A stretch of 64,000 nt of DNA from Pleurostoma richardsiae (Eukaryota; Ascomycota; Sordariomycetes; Calosphaeriales; Pleurostomataceae): the NCBI GenBank assembly GCA_030052745.1, contig JANBVO010000024.1, forward strand, positions 186,001 through 250,000, written 5' to 3'. The notes under the pieces are model-generated. The model was not told the origin of the DNA. It was given only the letters and a program-made list of their open reading frames with translations, and searched no databases. Shown here in pieces: positions 47,647 to 56,970 of this stretch. How positions within the stretch are numbered: position 1 is the stretch's first letter; every line of letters begins with the position of its first letter. A program made the position numbers and the translations under genes.

Positions 47647-49172
47647 ATGTCGTGGAAGAAGTCTCAGAGGCTGATGGACACCATCCGGCACTATGCCAGC
47701 TTCCCCGCCACGGGTGTAAGCTTGAGGCAGATGGTGCAGTTTGGCGAGAGGCCATCAGTCGGTATGTTTATGCTCCCGAGCTCGTTTTATCTTCGGTTCC
47801 TCCCCGGGCTCTGACTCAATGCGTCCCCAACCAGGTACCCTGTTCCGAGCCTCACAGTTCCTCGCCGAGGAGCTTCCCATCCGCCTGGCGCATCGCGTCC
47901 AGGAGCTGGACACTTTGCCCGATGGTCTCAGTGAAATGCCCTCCGTCAGGAAGGTACAGGACTGGTACGCGCAGTCGTTCGAGGTATGGCAGCGCCCAAG
48001 CTCCATCTCTCTGCCGCTCCGCACGTGACTGACATCTGTGTCGAACAGGAGATCACCGCGCTCCCCCGGCCGCACCTCGACAAGACGACACGAGAGCGCT
48101 TGATGCGGCCAACCAAGTTCGGCGGAAAGGCCGCACAGCTCTCAGAAGCGACGCCCAACCCCAGCATCGAGGAGGGCCAGTACGCTTCATGGCCGCTCGC
48201 ACAGAATGGCAACGGGAACGGCTCAAGGAAGCCCTACGGTGCGAGGAGGTACTTCGCCATGGTCGACGACACGGGCGACTGGCCCCCTGAGCTGCAGCTG
48301 TACAACCGCGACTTTGCCAAGTGCCTGCACAAGATAAAGAGGAGGCACGACAGCGTCGTCACGACGATGGCGCAGGGCATCCTCGAGTATAAACGGAAGC
48401 GGCAGCGCATGCAGATCGACAACAACATCCAGTCCTTCCTGGACCGGTTCTACATGTCCCGGATAGGTATACGCATGTTGATAGGTCAGCATATCGCCCT
48501 CACCGACCAGAACCACTACCGGGACCCCACATACGTCGGCATCATCTGCACCAAGACCAACGTCAAGGACCTCGCCCAGGAGGCCATTGAGAACGCGCGG
48601 TTCGTGTGCGAGGACCACTACGGCATGTTCGAGGCCCCCAAGATCCAGCTCGTCTGCAATCCCCACCTCAACTTCATGTACGTGCCGGGCCACCTGTCGC
48701 ACATGCTCTTCGAGACCCTCAAGAACTCCCTGCGCGCCGTCGTCGAGACCCACGGCCAGGACAAGGAGGCCTTCCCCGTGACCAAGGTCATCGTCGCCGA
48801 GGGCAAGGAGGACATCACCATCAAGATCTCCGACGAGGGCGGCGGCATCCCGCGGAGTGCGATACCCCTGGTCTGGACTTACATGTACACCACTGTCGAC
48901 CGGACGCCTGACCTGGACCCTGACTTCGATAAGAGCGATTTCAAGGCGCCGATGGCTGGGTACGGCTACGGTCTTCCGCTGAGTAGACTCTACGCCAGGT
49001 ATTTCGGCGGTGACTTGAAGTTGATCAGCATGGAAGGGTACGTCACCTCTCTCCTCCTCTCTCCAGGCTCCATGAAAAGACCAGTTGAAATGCTGACCCT
49101 GTCCCTAGTTACGGAACGGACGTATATTTACATCTCAACCGGCTGTCCAGCTCGTCGGAGCCTCTGCAATAG
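47647..49172 (+). CDS. mitochondrial pyruvate dehydrogenase kinase (PDK/BCKDK family)
   Basis: Phosphorylates and switches off the pyruvate (or branched-chain) dehydrogenase complex in the mitochondrial matrix. Exons are 47647-47761, 47835-47983, 48049-49037 and 49109-49172, giving 438 residues to the first stop. Family blocks: QMVQFGERPSVGTLFRASQ, FLAEELPIRLAHRVQELD, then an insertion of about 65 residues (TPNPSIEEGQ to PPELQLYN), FLDRFYMSRIGIRMLIGQH, then GHKL ATPase boxes: N-box MLFETLKNSLRAVVE, G1 DEGGGI, and GYGYGLPLSRLYARYFGG. The C-terminus VYLHLNRLSSSSEPLQ is the normal fungal end. The UAG stop lies in a leaky context and the same frame continues for 62 codons (separate entry). Confidence 0.95.
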
Positions 49173-49178
49173 CAATTA
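49167..49178 (+). promoter_or_regulatory. candidate stop-codon readthrough site (CAA-UAG-CAA-UUA)
   Basis: The kinase frame reads CAA TAG CAA TTA across its stop (UAG at 49170-49172). The six bases after the stop fit the CARYYA consensus. CAA-UAG-CAA-UUA is the leaky-stop context described for tobamovirus replicase genes and shown to work in yeast. Sequence match is direct; function is inferred. Confidence 0.6.
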
Positions 49179-49361
49179 GCAGTCATGAGGGATGGCAAGA
49201 GGATGATATCCCGAGGATTGACGCTGGGTCTTAGCCACATGCGCAAGCGCCTGAAGGACCACGAGGTCAGCGAGCGGCGGCAGGTCGGCGACGCCGAGAA
49301 CCTGGTCAACCGGGGCGCCGCGGCCTCCGGGACCTTCAGGGACCGGGATAGCGAGCTGTAG
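49173..49361 (+). CDS. in-frame C-terminal extension of the kinase, reached only by readthrough
   Basis: After the UAG at 49170-49172 the same frame stays open for 62 codons and ends with TAG at 49359-49361. About 52 of 62 codons end in G or C, close to the annotated exons, while the other two forward frames contain several stops. The peptide starts QLAVMRDGKRMISRGLTLG, continues with a basic helix (SHMRKRLKDHEVSERRQ) and ends FRDRDSEL. It has no recognised domain, and the final SEL is not a standard peroxisomal signal. An ATG at 49185 could alternatively start a separate 58-residue ORF. It may also be plain 3' UTR. Confidence 0.45.
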   Translation, partial: QLAVMRDGKRMISRGLTLGLSHMRKRLKDHEVSERRQVGDAENLVNRGAAASGTFRDRDSEL

Positions 49362-49883
49362 TTCTCTTTTTCTTGTTCCTTGTTATTTTCCCGTATTTTT
49401 GGTTTTCTCATTTGGCATATTCGGAGGCGGCGCTTTGAGAGACGAACATCTCAGCTGTCACGTAAACTTGCCTGGCCGGGCTGGCTGGGTTCTTCTAGGT
49501 CCAGGACCCCGGGGCGGTATTATGTCTTCTGGAGCGGTGGTGGTATGCAAATGTTATGGCCGAGCATGATACCGATCTTGGTGACATAGTGACAATAGGT
49601 AAGGTAGTTAAAAAGGGGTGAGGCCCAGAGCGAGACGTCTCGCTGGGTCATCCGAGGATCTTCCCACGAGGTGAGGAAAGGGGAATGGGACGAAAATAGA
49701 ACGATTGAGGATATGCTCCCCTCGGGGTTTTTCTTATCTTAGGTGTTCTATGTGAATGACTTAACGGATTGTAGATTACTGTTACAATCTATAACGCCCG
49801 CCAAATGCATCGCCGCACCACCATGCTTGCTCTGCCCCCCCCCCCCCCCCCCGCCCCCCAACCGTCCAAGACAGTCTAGTCCA
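49362..49883. other. convergent region with poly-C tract
   Basis: About 520 bases between the kinase and sphingosine-1-phosphate lyase genes. It includes an 18-base C run. No gene recognised. Confidence 0.55.
49835..49852. repeat. 18-base poly-C homopolymer
   Basis: An uninterrupted run of 18 C followed by GCCCCCC. It lies about 32 bases 3' of the lyase stop codon. On the lyase transcript it would be a poly-G tract. Length is likely to be error-prone or polymorphic. Confidence 0.85.
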
Positions 49884-51919
49884 TCACGCCTTGTACATGA
49901 TGTCAATGAACCCCCTCGCCAGATCGACCACGACGCTCTTGTTCGGCAGGCTGCCCGCGACGCCGTACAGCGCCGCCGAGTCGCCGACCGCCTTGCCCTT
50001 GGCGGCCTTGCCCTCGGCGAGGCGCGCGCGCTCCTTCTCGCGCTCGGCCTCCACCGCGGCCTCCAGGTCGGCCGCCAGGCGGTCCCACACCTTGGCCATG
50101 GGCATGGTCACGGCGATGTGCATGCCGGGCGGGTTCTGCAGCGCGTTGAGGTGCCAGCCCCTGTCGGACATGGCGTCGGCGATGTCGTAGATGTTGAGGT
50201 TGCGCGCCTGGAACGCGACGACGGACACGAGCGGCCGCCCGATGATCTCGAGCTCCGCGGACAGCACGGGGTTCTCGCGGATGCGGTCGGCGAGCTTCTT
50301 GGCCGCGCCGACGATCTGCACGCACGCGTCCAGGTAGCCCGCCTCGCCGACGCTCATGAGGCTCGCCCAGCAGCCCGCGATCAGGGCGCCGGGCCGGGAC
50401 CCGGCCACGCCGGGGGAGGCGTAGACGCCGCCGCTCCAGTCGGGCGAGACGAAGTACTGGTAGGTGCGCAGCTCGGCGGTGCGGTACAGCACCGTGCTGT
50501 TGCCCTTGGGCGCGAAGCCGTACTTGTGCGTGTCGCAGGAGATGGAGGTGACGCCCTTGAGGCGGAAGTCGAAGGGCTCCGCCTCGAAGCCGGCGCGCTC
50601 GAGGAAGGGGACCAGGAACGAGCCCAGGCAGCAGTCGACGTGCAGGGGCAGGCGGCGGCGCAGCGCGAGCTTGGACAGCGCCGCGATGTCGTCGATGATG
50701 CCGTGGGGGAAGTTGGGCGCCGAGCCGACGAGGAGGACGGTGTTGCTGTTGACGAGGCGGGCGACGCGCTTCACGTCCACTTGGAAGGACGGCGCGGGGC
50801 AGTCGACGAGGTGGATCTTGATGCCGAAGTACTCGCCAGCCTTGCGGAACGCTGTGTGGGCGGTCTCAGGGAGGATCCTAAAGGGTGGATTAGTGCTCTG
50901 ACATGAGACGATCCATCGGATGAAAGGTATGGCGAAGAAATATATCAGATGAAAAGAACTCACATCTCCGGCTCCGTGACTCCCCTCTCAGCATATGCCT
51001 TCTGCCGCGCACTCAAGCAGGCCATCAATATGCTCTCCGTGCCTCCGGATGTAGTAGTGCCCGCCGCACCCGGTGGTGCACTGAACAGGTTCAAGACCAT
51101 AGAGACGATCTCGGCCTCCATCTTGCGCACACCGGGGAACACGTCCGGGTGGATCGGGTTCGCCACGGTGAACTTGCCGTACGCCTCGGTCTGGAGTTTT
51201 AGCAGGTCGTCCTCGCCGTGGTAGACGGCTCCGGAGACGAAGCCGTCCTCCCACCGCGTGTGGTCCATCTCGGCGAGCGCCGTCAACTCCGCGCGCACCG
51301 CGTCCTCGGACCACCCCTCCTTGGGCAGCTGCAGGTATCGAGTCAGGTTCGGGGCCACCAACTTGGCCGAGACCTTGGTCAGCGAATCCTGGACCTGCCG
51401 CTTGACCTGGTTGCGGACGCCCGGAGCGCGCAGGAACCAGCCGTAGAGGACGCGGCGCGAATCGGTGTACAGCTCGATGAGTGTGCCGATCAGGCCGCGG
51501 CCCTTGAGCTTCCAAAAGGAGCGGCGCGTCCATCGCAGGACGAAGAAGAAGAAGACGATGTTCCGTAGCCTAGAGGAGCGAAGGGGCACATCATGTCAGC
51601 CAAATGAACGCAGCGTCAGCTTTCCCAAGGGAGCGCGGCAACCAAAGGAGTGTGCCCGGCTCGTCTTACGGCACTGCTGGCATTGACGAATGAGACGCAT
51701 GTGCCGGCCACGAGAACGGCCGGCGTCCCTGAGCTGAGCCGCGGAGGGACCGAGGTCGGGAGGAGGCATCTCAAAGTTCAAACCCAGGAACGCCGTTCGG
51801 GAGGGAGGGAGGGCTTACAGGTCTATGCTGACGAACTGCAGCGGATTGCTAGGGCGCGATCGCTTGACGTTGTTGAACGTCTCCCGCAAGCTGACGGGCA
51901 TGCGCGACGTGCCCGGCAT
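49884..51919 (-). CDS. dpl1: sphingosine-1-phosphate lyase (PLP-dependent)
   Basis: ER-membrane enzyme that cleaves phosphorylated long-chain bases to a fatty aldehyde and phosphoethanolamine, the exit step of sphingolipid breakdown. Exons are 51819-51919, 50964-51569 and 49884-50877, giving 566 residues. A membrane anchor lies at about 36-45 (IVFFFFVLRW). The PLP fold follows: HTRWEDGFVSGAVYHGEDDL, TTTSGGTESILMACLSAR, HVDCCLGSFLVPFLER, then the cofactor lysine in SCDTHKYGFAPKG (Lys354), and SPDWSGGVYASPGVAGSRPG. Length and motifs fit Dpl1. The 249-nt first intron is longer than neighbours, so the first exon is a little less certain than the rest. Confidence 0.95.
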
Positions 51920-52922
51920 CTTGGCGGCAGGATGCAGGATGCAGGAAACCAGACAGTGAAGAAAACAAGAGACAGGGGTCGGAGTCTCTGGTCTGGGAGG
52001 TCAGCAGAGGATCAGCGAGGTCTAGCCGGTCCTGCGTGCCATCACCAGACGGACGTCGGGGCGCCTTTGTAGTAGTTCGCACACCCGTCCGCGGGACCCG
52101 CGCCGGGACAAAAAGTCTCAGAACCGGCAGAACGGCCGAAGCGTCATAAGGAGCGTTCACATGTTGCCCCGTTTTTCCTTCTCTTTGAGTTTAAAGCCGA
52201 TCAGATCCCGGCCCCACCAGCTAAGCTACCAGCTAAGCTACCAGCTAAGCTACTACGTACCTCGATGCTCAAGATGCTCTTGCTTTCGCGTGGGTCGCCG
52301 CGTCTGCCAGCTGGACGTTGCAGGCGTTGCTGTTGTATCTGCTTAACAACATCAACGTCCTCGTTCGTGTTCGCCCTCAACAGGCAAACGGTCTCCGAGA
52401 GCACGTAATGTGCAGTCACTAAGAACACATTACATACATGGCTTGGCCACGCACTGGACGATCGCTGCAATCAAGTCCTGATCAGACCCGTGGCGAAGCT
52501 TCTTCAACCCTTCTCGAACGATCTCACCCCCCTAAGGCCGCCTAGTCACCGTAGACATGCAGCAAGTCCACGATGTGCTTGTTCTGTGGATTATGGGAAG
52601 TGGTGTTGGCATCTCATCAGAAGAGCAATCAGACAAGATCATTCGAACGCCCGAGATGTCCTGCGAGGAGTACAGAAGAAGACCGATCCCCTTTTATTTG
52701 GATTCGAAATCTAGATTACTGCTTAGATTACTGCTGCAACCTAACAATCCGTCAGGGAAAATAGACCGAAAGCCACCCCAACAGTGATACAGCCTCGCCG
52801 GGTTTTCAGACAATCTTTGCAAAAAAGGGGTATAGATAGAAAATAGGGGTATTGAATATGTTCGCCTCAAAGGCCATTTCTCCCAGTTTGAGGTGGCAGA
52901 GTCCTCCCAAAAAGGTCCATGC
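51920..52922. other. intergenic region with a short tandem repeat
   Basis: About 1 kb between the lyase start and the transporter stop. It contains three copies of a 12-bp unit listed separately. No gene recognised. Confidence 0.5.
52216..52251. repeat. 12-bp tandem repeat, three copies
   Basis: The unit ACCAGCTAAGCT occurs three times in a row, followed by a partial copy (ACTACG). It lies about 300 bases upstream of the lyase start codon. Function unknown. Confidence 0.8.
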
Positions 52923-55535
52923 TCAGACCTGCCGCGCGGCGTCGAGCTCCTCTTTCGTCAAGTACCTCCTCTCCTGCTCCTCGAAGTCCTCCGCGACCGG
53001 CACCGCCGGCTTGGCCACGTCCCGGCGGAACACGTAGCGCTGCCAGAAGTAGGAGAACTGCGCCCCGCCGTACGCGACCAGCTTGCGCAGCGGCACGCCG
53101 AACACGCCGTCCAGCTCCTCGAGCGTCTTCTCCTTGGTCTCCGGCACGAAGAACAGCACGGCGAAGAAGCCCACCACGTTCCACGCCGCGTACCACCCGA
53201 ACGCGCCCTGCGGCTTGAACGCCTTGAGCAGCGACGGCCAGGTCAGCGACAGGATGAAGTTGAACAGCCACGTGGTCGCCGTGGCGAGGGACATGCCGAG
53301 CGGCCGGATGTACAGCGGGTACGCCTCCGCCGAGTAGGTGAAGGGCACGGGGCCCTCGCCGGGCGAGTAGACCATGCCGAAGAGGTAGATGCCCAGAGCA
53401 ATGCAGGCAACGTGGGCGTCAGAGCTGGGGGGGATCCAGAAGCTGAAGCCGGTGAAGAGTAAGAAGAGGGCCATCAGAGGGAATGTGGTGAGCAGCAGAT
53501 TGCGTCGGCCGAAAGTATCGATTGTATAGAGCGCGGGAATAGCAAAGAGCCTGGCCCAGCATGGTCAGATTCAGAACACCAGTCACTCTGTAGCAGGACC
53601 CTTACCAGTTGATCACACCAAAACCCAGAGAGGCAGCCAGGGCATTGACCTCGGAGAGGTCGGCGTCCAGGAAAATCTGCGAGGAGTAGTAGGCGATAAC
53701 CTGGCAATGTCAGTGGTGGCAGTCAACGGCGAGGAGCACTTTTAGACTCACGTTTACGCCGCAGAACTGTAAACTGTTAGTATGGGACTCCATAGACGAA
53801 CTAGACGTTTTCAACTCACTTGCTGCATGAACATGACTATCTCGGAAGCGATCATTGCGTTCCGGTTTCTCCGGATGGTGAACATCTCCCGGATACGGTT
53901 CGCCTTTCCGATGGACATCGCCTCTCGCTCGGCCTCCAGGAGGGTCCACATGTAGAAGAGGTCCCGCGCGGCCTGCACCTTCTCGTACCGCAGCCTACAG
54001 ATAGACTTGAAGGCGTCTACGTGCCGGTTCTTGGTGAGATACCAGCGGGGAGACTCGGGGTAGAAGGGGATGAGGAAGCAGACGATGACGGCGGGGAACA
54101 TCGCGGAGCCCATCATGAGGCGCCAATTGATGTTGCTCGGGGTGAAGTAGAATGCCAGATCCGCAGCATAGCCAAGCATGATTCCGAAAGCGGTCCACAT
54201 CTGCCATTGCATAACCAGTGCTCCTCTCAGCTTCGGCGGGGAGCACTCGGCTGCGAAGATAGCTGTATACTCGGTCAGCACTCCATCTGGCGGAGCGGAC
54301 AAAAGCGGCACACGGGACGCTGGGGGAGAGGACTCACGAGTAGTAGCGCTCTTGGGACCGATTCCCAAGCCAAGTGCAAACCGAGCAATGAACATGTGCC
54401 ACTGTGAGATTCCATGTAAGCGACACTCTGATGAAATAACCCCACAAGTCGGCGATGCTGGTACTCCAGGAGGGGCCTAACGACCACGCAGGTCTGCAGG
54501 GCGATTGCAGAAGAGGGGACCAGATACTTACCCAAGTGTTGGTAAATGCCTAGCATAGAAAGTTAGCATTAGTCCTGATCCAAAGACACCTTGTGTGGTT
54601 CTCAAATTTCGCGACATACCTGCCACAGACAAGCTAAAGCCGAGATCACGCAGGCAACAAAGACAGTGCCTCGACGTCCAAAGAAGTGGTTCATGGGCTC
54701 CGTAAGCCAGCATCCGATCACAGCACAGGCAAGATAGGGACCGCCGTTCGTAAGTCTGGATAGTACTTAGCACAGGGTCTGCTTAGTTGACGTTACGTGC
54801 TCAACATACCCAATAAGCCATGTGTTGCTGAGATTGAACTTCCTCTCGTAGAATATCTGAGCGCCGTTCACGACCGTTTCGTCTGTATGGACGGTTAGAA
54901 AACCCCTCCCGGCTGGTAGCATTACAGGGGCACCTTTACTTACCCATGCCTTGTACTGCGGCGCAGAGAGAGCACACTGAGAGCAAGTTAGTATCGGAAA
55001 GACGCTCCAGGAGGTCCGGAGATCGGCATCCACAGATCGGGCCCGGCCATGTGGCACCTTATTGGGCGGCGATGCTCATAACACTGCGGTAAAGATTGAG
55101 CACCCACTTACCGATGATAACTCCGTACATGGTGCTCGGGTTGGCCCACTTGTGCGTGATCTCCTTTTGGAGAACCTCGCGTTCGGGTTCTCGAAGCTCT
55201 TGAATAGTCTCGAACTGGTTGTCGTTGCCGGCAATCATAGCACCGATCCGGAACGCCCGAATATCCTCTTCATCAGTGATGCCATGCTCCTGGCAGTACT
55301 CCTCGCCCATGCGGCCGAGCCGCTCCTGGCTGAGACCGGCGAGCGGGTTGTCCAGCTTCCGCGACATATTTTGGGGCTGGGGGGCGGGCCCGTCTCCGGC
55401 AGGCTGAGAGCCGCCGGCTGCGTGCTCGGTGTGATCGGCATGCTCGACCTTGGTCCCGGAGTCGGACGAGTCAGCCCGGTGGTGATATCCGCCGGTGTTG
55501 TCCTTCTCGGACTTGGCGGGAAGTTCAGAAGCCAT
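52923..55535 (-). CDS. MFS sugar transporter (hexose/maltose-permease type)
   Basis: Plasma-membrane sugar:proton symporter-type permease of 642 residues in ten exons: 55112-55535, 54944-54976, 54810-54882, 54620-54755, 54532-54549, 54338-54401, 54262-53820, 53752-53766, 53606-53700 and 52923-53550. A long hydrophilic N-terminus (about 150 residues) precedes twelve predicted membrane helices. Sugar-porter motifs: DETVVNGAQIFY in helix 1, NHFFGRRGT after helix 2, PESPRW after helix 6, DTFGRRNLL, and PETKEKTLEELDGVFG after helix 12. The nearest described group comprises fungal transporters annotated as alpha-glucoside/hexose permeases; substrate cannot be fixed from sequence. Two exons are only 15 and 18 nt, both predicted by phase and restored family sequence. 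No sugar-hydrolase partner lies nearby. Confidence 0.93.
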
Positions 55536-56970
55536 GGCGGTCCAATGTTCTGTTTCCCACTGAGACACAATAGACTACGACTGGATGGTGGAAGAGTGCC
55601 GAGAAGGCTAAGAATTACCAAGAATACCAAGCCGGCAGGCGAGAGAAATAAGCTTCACGTCAGGAACGCCTGTGAAATGAACAAGGCACGGCCAAGCCAC
55701 TGCTAAGGATCTGGGGGGAGCGCCTGGTTTATCTACCCAGACTTACACATCCCAGGACACGGCGCTGATGAGGAGGCGCATCCATATCCGGTAGCGAGCC
55801 ACTTGACTTTGCGGCGACCAACAGCTTTGGCGGCGATGCGCCAAGACGACGACCGTCGCACGTCTGTCCACATGCCGCGCTGATATTGTGCGCTTCTCCA
55901 CAACTCGCGGAGTTCTAGCTTTGGGGAACTGGTTCTCTATCAAGAGATCCCAAAGTAGCTAACAACAGAACCAGGTTGAGCACACAGCATGTCGCTGTTG
56001 GGAGATACCTTCATGCCGCCCCCGCGGCGTGAAGGATTCCGGTTCGACGTCATCCTGTTGGCCTGAAGGCTGCAGCCATCGCTGCCCTCGCCGCCGGTCG
56101 CTGGTTCGAAGCCCCCAGCGCGCCCAGAAACCAGAACAAAGCCTCGTGTTCTGGGGATGATCGACGGGCGTGTTGGAGGGGATATGACGTTTGACTTCTG
56201 CGTTCAGCGTGGCTCTCCACTCCTCCACACCCCGGACCCCGGCCGGGAAAGCCTCGGGCGTGGGAGCCGTCGCCTCCCGCTCGCGTCTGATTGGCTCAAG
56301 GCGGCGGCGGTGACACCGACTTCGCCGTGGGTATTCGGCAGCGTTGACATCATACAGCATCCTGGGAAGGAGGCATTCGCAGTCTCGGGCGTCGGCTAAA
56401 GACGCGAGAGGGACAGTGTCGAAGGGTCAAAGGTGCTTGCGCGATGCTCATAGGTCCGGCGGGCCCTCGACCCTGCGGATCCCCTCCGAGTCGATCAACG
56501 TGGGGACGCTCAACGCTCAGGCTGACTGATCACTTCACCGGTATGCCGCTTGCGGGATAGCCATGCTCAAGTTCTGAGAGTGTCACAAACACCCAAGCAA
56601 GAGGGATGAGATGTAGCTCGAGAAGGGTCGCCTATAGCCGTGGGTTGATTGATATGCTAACTCCCCAGCAAGGACTAAGAACAGTGGTCACCGGATAGGA
56701 CGAAGAGACAGAGCCTAGAAGCAGTGTATACCGGCAGTGTCAAATTGTTTGTTAACCTCCTCTAAGAGTACACCTCGAGAACGTCTATGAGAGTAGACCT
56801 CCAAGCTTCATTGCAAGTTGTGATGATCCAGCAGTCGAAGCAGTCACTGCTTTAGAAGAAAGAGACAAGGAAGCTCAAAGCGATTCAAATACAATCGAGA
56901 AGGAAACAAAGAAAACTGCTAGGTTACATCCCCCCTCTTCCCAAACTGCCAGCTGATACCCTCCAACCGC
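55536..56970. other. 1.4-kb intergenic region without recognised genes
   Basis: Between the transporter start and the DUF7514 gene stop. Short open frames show no domain. No repeat or RNA gene recognised. Confidence 0.5.

Noticed and set aside
49353-49361. Peroxisomal targeting signal at the end of the kinase extension
   Set aside because: The terminal tripeptide is SEL. A type-1 signal needs a basic or similar residue in the middle position, so this is not expected to work.
49743-50906. 387-codon plus-strand open frame over the lyase gene
   Set aside because: It is the antisense of the GC-rich lyase exon, with repetitive His/Gly/Ala/Arg composition and no family match.
53820-55535. A sugar-utilisation gene cluster around the MFS transporter
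   Set aside because: Neighbours are a sphingolipid lyase and an unknown DUF7514 protein; no glycoside hydrolase or dedicated regulator is adjacent.
56095-56125. tRNA-like B-box word GGTTCGAAGCCCC
   Set aside because: No matching A box, anticodon arm or pairing acceptor stem could be formed around it.
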